A stretch of 64,000 nt of DNA. Source: Symbiodinium natans (taxonomy: Eukaryota > Sar > Dinophyceae > Suessiales > Symbiodiniaceae). The stretch spans positions 410,673 through 474,672 of the forward strand of contig CAJNDS010002349.1 in assembly GCA_905221605.1 (NCBI GenBank), written 5' to 3'. The notes below the pieces were generated by a model. The model did no database searches. It had not been told where the DNA came from and saw only the letters and a program-made list of their open reading frames with translations. The position numbers were made by a program, and so were the translations under genes. Shown in pieces: positions 34,249 through 45,624 of this stretch (the stretch's first letter is position 1; each line of letters starts with the position of its first letter).

Positions 34249-35436
34249 GCTGAGAAACGAACAGCATACTCCTGGCCATGCTCATCTACGAAGGTGCCAG
34301 CACCGTGCGGCTGATCCTCCCGAATGCAAAGCCAGAGCCCTGGCTCAACCATGATACTACCATGTTCCTGTAAGAAGTTGAAGCCCCGCCTCTTCCCACT
34401 CTCCTTCATAGTAGCTAAGCGTCTCCTCAGATCTGTCTCAATTGGTAAATGACAGAACGACAGAACACAGTAAGGAGTCAAGGATAGTCAAGGTACGGTG
34501 CTCTTCGCGTACTCGAACCTGCCCTTGCCCTCCCGAAGGCCGTGCCTGGTGAGAAGAGAAGGAGCGCCACTAATGGCAAACATTTCTTCTTACTCACTCT
34601 CCCCCCCACGCCTTGCTCCCTCTTGCTCCCTCCCTCACTTCCTTCCGTCCTGCCTCTTCTACACGGCGCAAAAACACCCTGTCTCTCTTTCGCTCTGGCT
34701 CTGAAAAAAACAAAACACGCTTTCTGAGGTCGCTGCACAAACTGGCCGCGGTAGACGCCGTCGCTGCAATGCAGCTCTCCCTCGCCGTGCATCTCGTCAG
34801 CCTCTTCAAGGCGAAACCACACAAATGAATTCAAATGAAGAAAGACGAGAAACGGGCAAGCCACGGGCAAGCCACGCCTCCCACTGGCCCCGGTACAGAA
34901 ACGTCGAATCACCATCCGGGTCTCAAAAAAAGGAAAAAAAGGAGAGAGCCCCAAAAAACTGCAAGGCCATGGACTGCTGCCACAACGGGCGACTTGAGAT
35001 CCCGGGCCCTGATGCCACAAAGAGCCCCGGCCATCTCGGCAGCCATCGCACACGTTGCCTTTGTAGCGGTGACCTGGCATATGCTGCATATGCTTGTGGC
35101 GCTGTGACGCCGCAGACTCGGGCCGAAATGCCCTTATTGCATTTCTAAACTGCACTGCTGCTGATTCCCGACAGGCTCTGGGGCACTCATGATAGAACAA
35201 AAATAGCTTCAATTCTACTGCATCATCCCGAGCTGTTTCGGTTCCCTCGTTAAACTGAAGGCACTTGCACAGACGACTCGTGCAGACAGCACTTGCAGGG
35301 ACCGCGCTTAGAATGGAGGATGGGGGCATGAAGGAATGAAGGAGGGAGGGGAAGGGTGGGGCACCTGAAGGGTAGAGGATGTCCGCATAGCCAGTCCCCG
35401 GCTCGTCATTCTTCCACGGGCCCGTGTAGATGGGAG
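34249..35436 (-). CDS. MORN-repeat protein gene
   Basis: MORN repeats are 23-residue beta-hairpin units (YxGxWxxxxxHGxGxxxxxxG) used for membrane or protein binding. Four minus-strand exons carry them. 35365-35436: PIYTGPWKNDEPGTGYADIL (GT donor). 34734-34803: MHGEGELHCSDGVYRGQFV (GC donor). 34497-34545: HGLREGKGRFEYAKST (GT donor). About 34249-34367: REDQPHGAGTFVDEHGQEYA. The first three join in phase and give continuous, correctly spaced repeats. The start exon upstream of 35436 and the end below 34250 are not defined. It lies about 400 bp downstream of the MDR gene on the same strand. No enzymatic domain was seen. Confidence 0.8.
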
Positions 35437-35844
35437 CTGAGCCAAGGGTCAAGGCTTGGCCAATGCTCTCGAAAACAAACCCACCAAAAAAAGGTCGCCA
35501 AAAAAAAAAGGGGACTCACTGAGGCTCCAGCTGCCGTTTTCCGTCCTTTCGAGGTATTTCAGGGGAGCTTTGCGACTTTGCAGTCTCGACCCCTCCGAGT
35601 GCTCTCTCCTGTAATGTCCGTGTCCATGGCGGCGGTTGTTCAGGAACTTGCCCCTGAAACATCTCTACAACATTGCAATGCAACGACGGCCGCCAAGAGC
35701 ATGCGCAGAAAACACAAGGTCAACCGATTGCGCCTGTAGACGGTCCCATCGGTGAAAACCATCTGCCAATTTCACACGACAACATCGACTACAATAAGCT
35801 AACAATCGTCAGGAGCCCTTCTTTTCTGCAACTGCCAGGCACGG

Positions 35845-38317
35845 TCAGACAGTCAGTGCACTCTGGCTAGAGCGTGTCATGTCGATGACGAGCTTGCCAC
35901 GGACATGGTGGGTTGCCTCGGCGCGTGTGAAAGAGAGCCCCTCATGACACTCATGCGCCCTGCATGTGAGTTGCTGGCAAGGGGCCGAGGCGTTGAAGGC
36001 CTCGAGGATATCTGCGAGCTCGTATCTCCGCATTTCGGGCATGCGTAAAAGGCCGCGGTCCACCAAATCCCGTAGCTCTTCGAGCAATCTTAGTTCAATG
36101 AGCCAACAAATGGGGTGGCGTTTCTGCCAACCTTGTCAGACCTTTTGCCAAACCAAGGAGCTGCAGGTTATCAAGATTGGTCGCAGAGTTGATGAACATG
36201 CTGGCCTGGTGGCTGTTCTCACATCATGACATCATGGGGATGCGATTCATGTAGTCGTCATAGGCCAGGGGCAGCATTTGAATTGAGGAATATGAGAGCC
36301 TTCACATTTGGTCTCGGCTGCTGCGGCAAAGCTCCCGTGATGGTGACATAGTAGCCGCCTGAGGTCAAGTGCAACGTTGGTATAGCTTTTCAAACGCGCC
36401 AGGGGGATGTTCGCGTGCGCCCAAACAGTACAGAGCGCTGAAACCTCTGTCCCTGCCGAGCAAGTCACACTGTAGGCTACACACCAATGTTGCTCGAAAG
36501 CTGCTTGTTTTTTCTGGATTCGCCCTTCCACGCGGAATGGCGTTAAAAACATCCCGCTTGCATCATGCTTGACATCGCAATAGTGCGAAAGATCGCGTCC
36601 TACACGTCCGGCTCGAAAGATGCAGAGCTTCAAGGATGGTTTGCAATCTAGGCTTCCGCAAAAGGCGACGAGCAGAAAGCAGGGCATTGCGCGGCGCCAT
36701 TCTGCCTAAGGCATTCAGCCGACGTGGTTGGTTTTTCCAGCAGCAATTTGACTCTCACACTGGTTGTCTCCGCCAACCACACGAACATTTCTTTCCTTAG
36801 GAGCCTTAGGAGAGAAACACGCAGCTGGCTTCTTTGCCACGGCAAGCCTTCTTCACGACGCGCACCTGTTTAGGCTGGAAAGAAGACATATCAGCGCGAT
36901 GCTCTGGCCGTTCGCACGCACTGGCCACACGGACGTTGTCATCGTGCGGACATGGATGCTCTGTGGCCACTCGCACACACTGGTCACACGGACCATCATC
37001 GTGCGGACATGGATGCTGTGGCCACTCGCACGGACTGGTCACACGGCGCAAGCATCGTGCGGACATGGATGCTCTGGCCACTCGCACGCACACACTGGTC
37101 ACACAGACGTCACCATCGTGCGATCCTCTAACCACTCGCACTGGCCACACAAACGTTCGTGCGGACATGGATGGTCTGGCCAGTGTCTGGCCACTCGCAC
37201 GCACTGGTCACACAGACGATATCATCGTGCGGACATGGATTCTCTGGCCATTCGCACGCATTGGTCACACGGACGCTATCATCGTGCGGACATGAGTTCT
37301 CTGGCCATTCGCACGCGCTTGTCACACGGACGTCATCATCGCGCAGACATGGATGCTCTGGTCACTCGCGCGCACTGGTCACGCGGACGTTATCATCGCG
37401 CGGACATGGATGCTGTGGCCACTCGCACGCACTGGTCACCCGGACGATATCATCGTGCGGACATGGATGCTCTGGCCACTCGCAAGCACTGGTCACCCGG
37501 ACGATATCATCGTGCGGACATGGATGCTCTGGCCACTCGCATGCACTGGTCACACGGACGTTATCATTCGCACGCACGGGCAACACGTGCTAAACACGAC
37601 ATCTAGCCGTTTTTTGCATGAATTAATCCAGACCAAACACCTCCTGCCGCGCCGACACACTGCATTTTTGAGGTGTTTGTGGCATGCGACCCACACGAAA
37701 CACTGTAAATACCGATGCAAAACCACGCAAGAAGCGTCTGCAAAAAGGACGTCCGAAAACTGCGCCCCCCGGATTTTTCGGCACGCGACACACACGAAAC
37801 ATTGCACATACCGATGTAAACGACAGGCGCGGGTTGCGCGCGATCATCCGACTGGAGGGTTCAAGTTCAACAGCGAAGCAGGGATATTGCACATGCGTAA
37901 TTAGCAGAAGTGAAAGGCACATGAAGCTTTCGGTGTACTTTGTGCATCTCTTCTGGGTAAGAGTTACCTGCAGCAGCGGAAAGGGGGCACCTTCGCGCAG
38001 CAGGGCCACAGCCCTGTCTCCGGTTCCAGCTTCGCCCACCGTGTCATAAATAACATCCACGGCTCCCTTTGGCAAGACCTCTGTTGACACAAGCAGTCGA
38101 GCATAGTCTAGCCGTCTAGCCTTGAATGCTGTCTTGAGAACGGCTTTCAGAACTTTGTGCACCTCAAGGCTACATTCAAGCCAACCAAATTCTGCTGCCT
38201 AGGCACCTCCCACCAGTTCTGCGATCTGTAATCAAGAACGCGGTCGGCTCCGAGCCCTCGCACGTACAACTCATTCTCTGCCGATGTCGTGGCGATCAGC
38301 GTCCCAGCGCCCCACGC
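35845..38317 (-). CDS. MDR-family quinone oxidoreductase-like protein, 5' end missing
   Basis: Medium-chain dehydrogenase/reductase, NAD(P)H:quinone reductase branch. Minus-strand exons: 38207-38317 (VRGLGADRVLDYRSQNWWE, end of the nucleotide-binding fold); 37991-38078 (VDVIYDTVGEAGTGDRAVAL); 36300-36358 (GYYVTITGALPQQPRPNVK); 36154-36205 (FINSATNLDNLQLL); 35986-36077 (LVDRGLLRMPEMRRYELADI); 35845-35916 (HHVRGKLVIDM, stop). All five joins keep phase; donors are GT, GT, GC, GT, GC. The segments cover the C-terminal half of the family in the right order. The N-terminal GroES-like domain was not found to the right, where only repeats lie. The third zinc or quinone determinants cannot be checked. 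Intron 36359-37990 contains a 57-bp minisatellite. Confidence 0.88.
36905..37590. repeat. 57-bp minisatellite, about 12 copies
   Basis: Unit begins CGGACATGGATGCTCTGGCC and continues through CACTCGCACGCACTGGTCAC. Because 57 is a multiple of three, all plus frames stay open; one reads ADMDALATRTHWSHGRYHR repeatedly. It lies wholly inside an intron of the minus-strand MDR gene. Confidence 0.95.
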
Positions 38318-38469
38318 CTCTGCACTTCGACAACTTGGACACTTCTCACACTAAACATGCAGAGACCGGCTTGCAGCGAGGACCTTGCATGTTTCCCCAG
38401 GGTCAACTCCTCAGGAAAAAAAAAAAGTGTCACGCTAGATTGGTGTCACGCGGTTGGGTGGAGTAAGCT

Positions 38470-38640
38470 CGGTCCTCAAAAAGCAGGATGCTCGTTGAAC
38501 ACGCTCGGTCCCCTTCAAAACTTGGGTGCTGTTTGAGTACGCTTGTTCCCCAAAAAGCGGGTTGCTAGTTAAACACGCTCGGTCCCCAAAACTTGGGTGC
38601 CATTTAAGTCCCCAAAAAGCAGGATGCTAGTTGAACACGT
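38470..38640. repeat. 35-36-bp tandem repeat, first locus
   Basis: Alternating units built on CGCTCGGTCCCCAAAA followed by AGCAGGATGCTAGTTGAACA or CTTGGGTGCTATTTGAGTA. The same array recurs at 42785-42990. Confidence 0.85.
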
Positions 38641-38751
38641 TCAGCCTGTTCGCACACACAAGGACCAACCAAGACGTCAAAGTAACTCTAAACCTCGCAC
38701 GCTGGGCCCTTCAAGCACGTTCTAGTTTTAAGTTTTAGGGTTTTCAGACCT

Positions 38752-39222
38752 AACCTCTAGGTGCCCTCACCCTACGAGCACGAAGGGAGGGGACATGCGA
38801 CAAACTTCTAGAGCCCTCTGTGACAAACTTTTAAGGGATACAGTCTTACTTCTACAGTGTTCTGAAAGTGAAAACGTTAGGAACACTATAGAACCTTTTC
38901 GCAGAGCAAGCAGGGTTTGTACCCAACTCTTCTTGCTCTGCCAAATCATTTCACAGCCCCTAAATAAAGGTTGGTCGAAATAAACAGAGATGCTTATCCC
39001 TTGTGTGCTGGCAGTGGCCTTATAGGGTGTACAAGCGCATAAACATCCTATGTTCTCCTAACGTTTGCACCTTCAGTCAGAACACTGAAGAAGCAAAAAC
39101 ACATCCCTTAGAGGTTTGTCGTATGTCCCCTCCCTTCGTGCTGGGGTTTGGTGAAGGCCCTAAGGTAGAAGTTTGTCGCCTGTCCCTTCGTTCTCGTAGG
39201 GTGTGGGGCCTAGAGGTTATAT
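38752..39222. mobile_element. MITE-like unit with long inverted repeats, copy 1
   Basis: Left arm about 38752-38810 (contains GAGCACGAAGGGAGGGGACA) and right arm about 39165-39222 are inverted repeats of about 55 bp with a few mismatches. An extra inverted copy of the core lies at 39113-39150. About 470 bp overall with no coding capacity. A transposase was not found, so mobility is inferred. Confidence 0.5.
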
Positions 39223-39539
39223 AGCCGTTTCAAAGTGCAGGCGGGCTATGGGGCCACGATTACGTTACCAGCACAGGCAGTTGGAACCGCTTTAAACGGA
39301 CGAGGAGTTTTTTAACCCTTGTGTTCTTTTGAGTTTTAACCCTTGGTTCCCTATTACAATGGGGGGGGGGGGGGTAATGGAGGGTTTCCTTCTTGAAATG
39401 TAGAGGAAATAGAAGTTTTCCTATGAAGATCCAAAAAGAAAGAGGTCGTCGTATAACAAGTGAAAAGGAAATCAACGTTCTCCTATTTGAATACCAAGGA
39501 TATATAGAGTTTGTCCAAATAAATACAAAGGAAACAAGT
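39223..39539. other. Non-coding flank of MITE-like unit
   Basis: Contains a G-run at 39361-39374. No exon recognised. Confidence 0.35.
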
Positions 39540-41119
39540 AGGCTTACACGGCTTTGAAAGCGGGGGGCGGGGGGTGCGCAGCCACTCCCATTTGCAAACA
39601 CGATTCCCGCATGATGGGTTTCCAAAAATGTATGCATATGCTTTGAAGCAAGCTTGCACGGCTTAAAAAAGAAGCGCCGAGGTTAGCAGTTCCGTTATTT
39701 GCAAAAGGATTATTGCATGATGGGTTTCCAAAAACGATTGCGCGCACGCCTTCAAGCAAGCTGCGCGGCTTACAAAAAGCGGGGGTTGGGCTGGCGCAGC
39801 CCCCCCCTCCCAATTTGCAAACACAATGTTCGCATGACGGGCTTCAAATTCAGGGTTTCGGGTTTAGGGCTAAGGCAAGGGAGATTCATGAAGCCAGCTT
39901 GCACGGCTGAAAAACGCGGAATCCTTTGCAAGCAACAGTTGCCTGCCATCTTTTTTCTTTCGTTCTTTCTTTCTTTCTATCTTTCTTTCTTTCTTCCTGC
40001 CTTTCTTCCTGTCTTCCTTGCTTCCTTCCTCCCGTGGCGCCTAGGTTTCCCTTGTGGCTTACCAGTATCAAGGGAGTGCAAAGCGAGGTTCGGGGCCTAT
40101 ACAGCGAAAGGGGAAAAACGGTCTTGTCTACTCGGACGCTCAAAAGAGCTCTCTTGAGCAAGTAAGCACTGCGGTTGCTGCGCGGCTCAAGCATTCAACT
40201 TTATAGGCAAACTGTACATGACCTGACATGTTGACGGTAATGCCCTTGCAACACGGATATCATCGGACGTCCTCTTGTCATCGGTATCATAGCTCCACGT
40301 CCTTGTCGTTGCGATATAACCTTCTCATCTCGTCCATGTCGATGACGTGGCCATATCATACCGTATCATGTTCCCTGTCAAGTCCTATTAAACATTGGGC
40401 AAAACCTGAAATGCTTTCCAGTCAGATCCGTGGCGGAAGGGTTGTTTTTTTGCAAAGGTGTGGCTCGGCCATGTTTCCTTGCAAAGGTGTGGCTCGGCCT
40501 TGGTTCTTGGTTCGGGGCTGCGAAAACTGTAAATTGCAGCATTTCTGCGTTTGCAGAGGCTGCAAATACTGTAAATAACAGCATTTGCGCGTTGCGAGAG
40601 CCTGCAAATACTGTAAATAGCGACATTTCTGCGTTGTCAGAGGCTGTAGTGTAAATAGCAGCACTTGTGCGTGTTCAGAGGTCGCAAGTACTGTAACTAG
40701 CAGCATTTCCGAGCTTCTTGCAGAGAAACGCGACGCTCGCACGATGGGTTTTCTTTCAAAGCTTTGGGCGTCTAAAAAAAGGGGGTTGGGGGGCGCAGCC
40801 CCCCCCCCCATTTGCAAACAAAAATGCTCGATCATGTGTTTGAAAGAGAGTGTATGGCTTAAAATAGGTTTTGCAAACACTGTACTCGCATCATGTGCTT
40901 AAAAAAAGACTGTACGGCTTAAAATGGGTGGCAGCCTTAAACCAAGCGGGGGGGTTGGGGGGGGCGCAGCCCCCCCCATTTGCAAACACATAATGCTCGC
41001 ATGATGGGTTCGTACGACTTAAAACCCCCCTCCCCCATTTGCAAACACGATGCTCGCGTGATGGGTTTCAGACAACATGTTCTTTCGAAGCTTTGTGCCG
41101 TGTAAAAAGAGCGGGGGGG

Positions 41120-41153
<34 letters not shown>

Positions 41154-41990
41154 CGCACCCCCCCCCATTTGCAAACACAACGATCGCATCATACGTTTGA
41201 AAAAGACTGTACGGCTTAAAATGGGTGGCAGCCTTAAACAAGCGGGGGGGGTTGGGGGGGCCGCACCCCCCCCATTTGCAAACACAATGCTCGCATGATG
41301 GGCTCGTACGACTTAAAACCCCCCGCCCCCGTTTGCAAACACGATGCTCGCATGATGGGTTTCAGACAACATGTCCTTTCGAAGCTTTGTGCCGTGTAAA
41401 AAGAGCGGGTGGGTTGGCGGGGGCGCAGCCCCCCCATTTGCATCCACAATGCTCGCATCATGCGTTTGAAAAAAGACCGTACGGCTGAAAATGGGTGGCA
41501 GCCGCCGGGGGGGGGGGGGGGGGGGGGGGCGCAGCCCCCTCCACTTGCAAACACAATGCTCGCATGATGGCTTCGTACGACTTAAAACCCCCTCCCCCGT
41601 TTGCAAACACGATGCTCGGACGATGAGTCTCAGACAACATGTTCTTTCGAAGATTTGCGCGTGTAAAAAGCGCCGGGGGGTTGGGGGGGGCGCAGCCCCC
41701 CCATTTGCAAACACAATGCTCGCATCAAGCGTTTGAAAAAAGACCGTACGGCTGAAAATGGGTGGCAGCCTTCAAAACAGCCGGGGGGCGGGGGGGTTGG
41801 GCGGGGCGCAGCCCCCTCCACTTGCAAACACAATGCTCGCATGATGGGTTCGTACCACTTAAACCCGCCTCCCCCTTTTGCAAACACGATAAGAGTTAAA
41901 CCCCCTCATTTGCAAACACGATGCTCGCATGATGGTTTTCCGAAAACATATTTTTCTGAAAGCTTCGCACATCAAAAAACCGGGGTTCAA
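39540..41990. repeat. G/C-rich tandem repeat array
   Basis: Units of about 130-290 bp share CATTTGCAAACACAATGCTC, GCATGATGGGTTTC, a CTTTCGAAGCTTTG block and GTGTAAAAAG. They are then followed by a G-run (GGGGGGTTGGGGGG) and a C-run just before the next CATTTGC. Clear copies at about 39550, 39790, 40790, 40970, 41030, 41165, 41270, 41435, 41540, 41700, 41815 and 41905. G-runs reach about 35. Confidence 0.85.
40505..40725. repeat. About 43-bp tandem repeat with CTGTAAATAGCAGCATTT core
   Basis: Five units carrying AAATACTGTAAATAGCAGCA, each followed by TTTGCGCGTT-like sequence and GAGGCTG. Embedded in the G/C-rich array. Confidence 0.8.
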
Positions 41991-42177
41991 CACGGCGCAA
42001 AAAAACATGAAGTAGGGTTTATATTTCTTGTACCCCAAAAAGGACACCCGATGTACACACTCACCAATATTACAAAGGAACCTTATATACACTCACCAAA
42101 AACAGAAATATAAACCCTGCTTCAATATGTTCTTTGAAGAAAGCTTCGCACGAAAGAGCGCGGTTCAACACGGAGCA

Positions 42178-42480
42178 AAGTCGAGCCAAGCCAATCCGAG
42201 GCGAGCCAAGCAGGCCAAGGCCGTGCCAAGCAAACCAACTTCAGCCGAGCGAGGCAAGCCGAGGCGAGCCAAGCCAAGCGGAGCCAAGCCGAACCGAGAA
42301 AAGCCAAGCCGAGCCAAGCCGAGCCGAAGACGAGCCAGGCCAGGCCAGGCCGAGCCAAGCCAGGCCAGGCCAAGCAGAGCCAAGCAAAGCCAAGCCACGC
42401 CTTTGCAAGGGGACAAGCCAAGCCAAGCCAAGCCACACCTTTGCAAGGGGACAGGCCCGAGCCACACCTTTGCAAAAAAA
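42178..42480. repeat. GAGCCAAGCC tandem tract
   Basis: Imperfect 10-11-bp units of GAGCCAAGCC, ending in three copies of CACACCTTTGCAAGGGGACA. The complement of that last motif also occurs at 40455-40495. Confidence 0.85.
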
Positions 42481-42539
42481 ACCCTGGGCCCCAGATCCGT
42501 TATACCGCTATACAACATAATTTACTTATACATGATGCG

Positions 42540-43440
42540 CCAAACAACGTACGTCCCCTCCCTAGAGCTTGGTGAGGGCTAGAAGTTTGTCGCATGTCCC
42601 TTCGCGCCCGTCGGGCGAGGGCCCTAGAAGGCAGGCGGGTTATGAGGCCACTAGAAGGCCACAACGACGCTATCAGCACAGGCTTGTGGGCGCAGAACAC
42701 TAAACCTGAAAACGTGTTTCAGCATGCAAAACACCATAAATGTTCCCCTGCGACCAAATACTGCCCAGCTTTCTGAATCCCAAGGCTTGGGTGCTCTTTG
42801 AGTACGCTCGCCCCCCCCCAAAACAAAGGATGCTAGTTGAATTCGCTCGGTCCCCAAAATTTGTGTGCTATTTGAATGCGCTCGGTCCCCAAAAAGCAGG
42901 ATGCTAGCTGAACACGCTCGATCCCCAAAGCTTGGGCGCTATCTGAGTACGCACGGTCCCCAAGAAGCAGGATGCTAGTTGAACGCGCTCAGTCTTTTCG
43001 CGCCCACAAGGACCAACCAAGACGCCTCTCTGAAACCTTTAAACCACGCACGCTGGGCCCTTCAAGCAGGTTATGGTTCTGGGCTTTAACCTCTATAGGG
43101 GCCTTACCCTACGTTACGAGCACGAAGGGAGGGGACATGCGAAAAAATGTCTAGGGACCTCACCAAGCCGGGTTTGTACCCCTAAGAAACAGCGGTTTAA
43201 GTAAATAGAGACGTTTACCCCTTGTGTGCTGGCAGCGTATTCGTGTCTCGTCAGGGTGTGCTTCCTATGGTTTTCCGGACGTTGCACTTTCAGAACACTG
43301 AAGAAGTAAAAACATATCCCTCAAAGGTTTGTCGTATGTCCCCTCCCTGGGGCTTGGCGAGGGCCCTACAAGTTTGTCGCACGTCCCTTCGCGCTCGTCC
43401 GGCGAGGGCGCTAGAAGGCAGGCGGGTTATGGGGCCACGA
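42540..43440. mobile_element. MITE-like unit and 35-36-bp array, copy 2
   Basis: Repeats the arrangement of 38.47-39.22 kb: array at 42785-42990, shared ACAAGGACCAACCAAGACG, left arm at about 43085-43150 (GAGCACGAAGGGAGGGGACA) and right arm at about 43365-43420. An additional right-arm-like copy lies at 42550-42625. Confidence 0.5.
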
Positions 43441-43496
43441 TGACGTTACCAGCGCATTTTTTGGAACCGTCTAAATACGCAGGCGGGCATGCTATT

Positions 43497-43728
43497 AAGG
43501 GTTAACGTCCACTACCTCTACCTGAGGAGATGGAGAGAGAATGAGCGCAAGCACTGCAGCATCTCTTTTCCTTGAAAGTGGGGTGGTCCTGGGCATCATG
43601 CCCTGCATGTCAAACTGCGAAGCTATGCCACAGGCGGTGTCTCGAGCTGCGCAGCCCAGCCGCCTAATCTCGCCTGGCGTTAAATCAGACTGAAGTCACC
43701 GGGCCACTGCGGCGCCCTTCATCACCCC
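43497..43728. repeat. Direct repeat A of decayed element
   Basis: Matches 44648-44864 over about 220 bp with few differences, e.g. GAGGAGATGGAGAGAGAATG and CACTGCGGCGCCCTTCATCA. The copies are about 1.15 kb apart. Confidence 0.9.
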
Positions 43729-44500
43729 CACAAAAACTAAGGCGCACTGTAGGCCCACTGTCCGTCTAGAATGCCTTCGGCAACCGACAGGCACGTAAGG
43801 CACGCCTTGTGGACCTTTGGACGATATGTGCACAATTCCACTGTTTATATTTGTCAAACTGGAAGACTCTGCCACTAAAGCTAAGACATGGCTTAAGCCA
43901 TGTAGCAACTGCTCAGCTTGGTCTGATGACGAGTCAAACTGAGTTTCAAGAGCTTCGCTGCTGGACTCACTGCTTTCACTGATTTCTTTTTGAGCGGATT
44001 GCTCCTGCAAACTAGCCGAAACTCTTGTCGACTCTCCACCTGAAAGTCACCGTCCTGACCTTGTCTGATCCGGGCTGAACTTGCCATCCCTGATGTTGCT
44101 GAGGACAGTGTACAGGCTGCGGAGCGGCGGAGCCAAGGTCTGCAACCATCTGAGTTGATCTGTTGTCCGGGGCGGAGCTTGCTTGGGCGGGTTCTGTCGT
44201 CTCATGCACTGGTGGGCTAAGCCTTGGACTCTCTGGCTGGCCAAGACTGAGACTGCGCCACTGCCAAGCCTATCGTTAGATAGGAATACCAGAGCTTTAG
44301 AGAGCACATCGCGCGGGAAGCTTTTGATAAGCCACCCCACAAAGCGCCCAAGACTGCTGACGCGGCTCAGCAGCGTGTTGGCGCTCTTTTTGGCAAACAA
44401 AGGTCTAAGTTCCCCAAGCTCGACCTTGTTTATCTCGCGCAGGATTTGGCTGACGCTCTCCTGTTGAAATATCTGCGGAGCTATCCTGATGAGTTGACTC
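43729..44500 (-). pseudogene. Tyrosine-recombinase-like N-terminal segment
   Basis: A minus-strand frame from about 44480 to 44047 includes ELGELRPLFAKKSANTLLSR and VSSLGRFVGWLIKSFPRD. This resembles the helical core-binding domain before the catalytic part of tyrosine recombinases found in DIRS-type retroelements of dinoflagellates. That family link is from memory of such proteins and uncertain. The catalytic R-H-R-Y part was not found. It lies between direct repeats A and B. Confidence 0.4.
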
Positions 44501-44647
44501 CATTTTGAGAGCGCGGCCTACCTTTCAGCCTGAGTATCCTGTGGCTTGAACTGGCAAAGCTTTTGAGTCAAGGCTGGGGTGGTTTGCTGGCCATTGTATT
44601 GACTTGGTTGGCGCTGAGGCTGTAAAACATGTTGCTCGCAACCTGGG

Positions 44648-44864
44648 CTTAACGGTCCACTAACTCTACTTGAGGAGATGGAGAGAGAATGAGCGCAAGC
44701 ACTGCAGCATCTCTTTTCCTTGAAAGTGGGGTGGTCCTGGGCATCATGCCCTGCGTGTCAAAACTGCGAAGCTGTGCCACAGGCGGTGTCTGGAGCCAGC
44801 CGCCTAATCTCGCCTTTAAGTCAGACTGAAGTGACCGGGCCACTGCGGCGCCCTTCATCACCCC
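44648..44864. repeat. Direct repeat B of decayed element
   Basis: Partner of 43497-43728. Small indels and substitutions are the only differences. Confidence 0.9.
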
Positions 44865-45096
44865 ATTTTCTTCACTGGGCGCCCTGACGGCACTGCCCCT
44901 CTGACGACGAGGCACCTCAACCACCCCGCTCTTATTTCGTCCTCGTGGGCTTCACTCAGAAAGGCCGGCCGCTGACCCCTGCTGGGGGCGTCAGTTGGGT
45001 TGCTGTGAGTCTGGCCACCCACCATGTCATGCAGGAGTTCCTGATCCTGCGACCCCACAGCGCAGCTGAGAATGCCACTCCACTTCCACTGCTTGG

Positions 45097-45456
45097 CTAT
45101 GTCGGGCACCACTGCCTGTAAAGAACCTTGCTGGCTTGCCTAGATCGCTGTAAAGCACTCCTCCTATCCTCCCAACCGATCTCGAGTCTCATCTTTGCAC
45201 GCCATGACTCCACTCGCTCCGCAGCTACCCGCTGCAAGGCTGTCTCAGCATGCCATGCCCGGCTCGGGTCTTCCATGGCTTGAGCTGCATAGATTCCTTG
45301 TCCTGACATGGCTTGTACCGTATAAAGGCCGAGCAGCACTTGGGTGTACAAACGCATCAAGAGCCAAACGTGTGAAGGAGGCCACAACCTTGAAGCTAAC
45401 ACCCCTGCATGACACGCAGCGGCACAACTTAGCTGCAACGCCCATCGCCACGACAA
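45097..45456 (-). pseudogene. Unrecognised ORF of decayed element
   Basis: A minus frame of 119 codons. The C-terminal part is helix-prone and charged (AETALQRVAAERVESWRAKM). It lies between the recombinase-like segment and the larger ORF, so it is probably part of the same degraded element. Confidence 0.3.
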
Positions 45457-45624
45457 GGCGACATGCCGGGAGGCACCTTCCCAATATCGACGGCAAAGGG
45501 GGAGGTCCCGCGGAGGAGGATGCCGGATGGACCTCGGAGGCAGGCGAGCAAGACTCCAGAGCCCTTAAGTGTACTTCGGTGTCCCCCGAATTCACTCCGC
45601 ATCGCTGCGGGAGCGGGACTGCAA

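Noticed and set aside
36905-37590. CRISPR-like regular repeat
   Set aside because: Units are contiguous without unique spacers and the genome is eukaryotic.
36764-37606. 280-codon plus ORF as a tandem-repeat protein gene
   Set aside because: All frames are open because the unit is 57 bp, and the stretch lies inside an intron of a well-supported minus-strand gene. Kept only as a finding.
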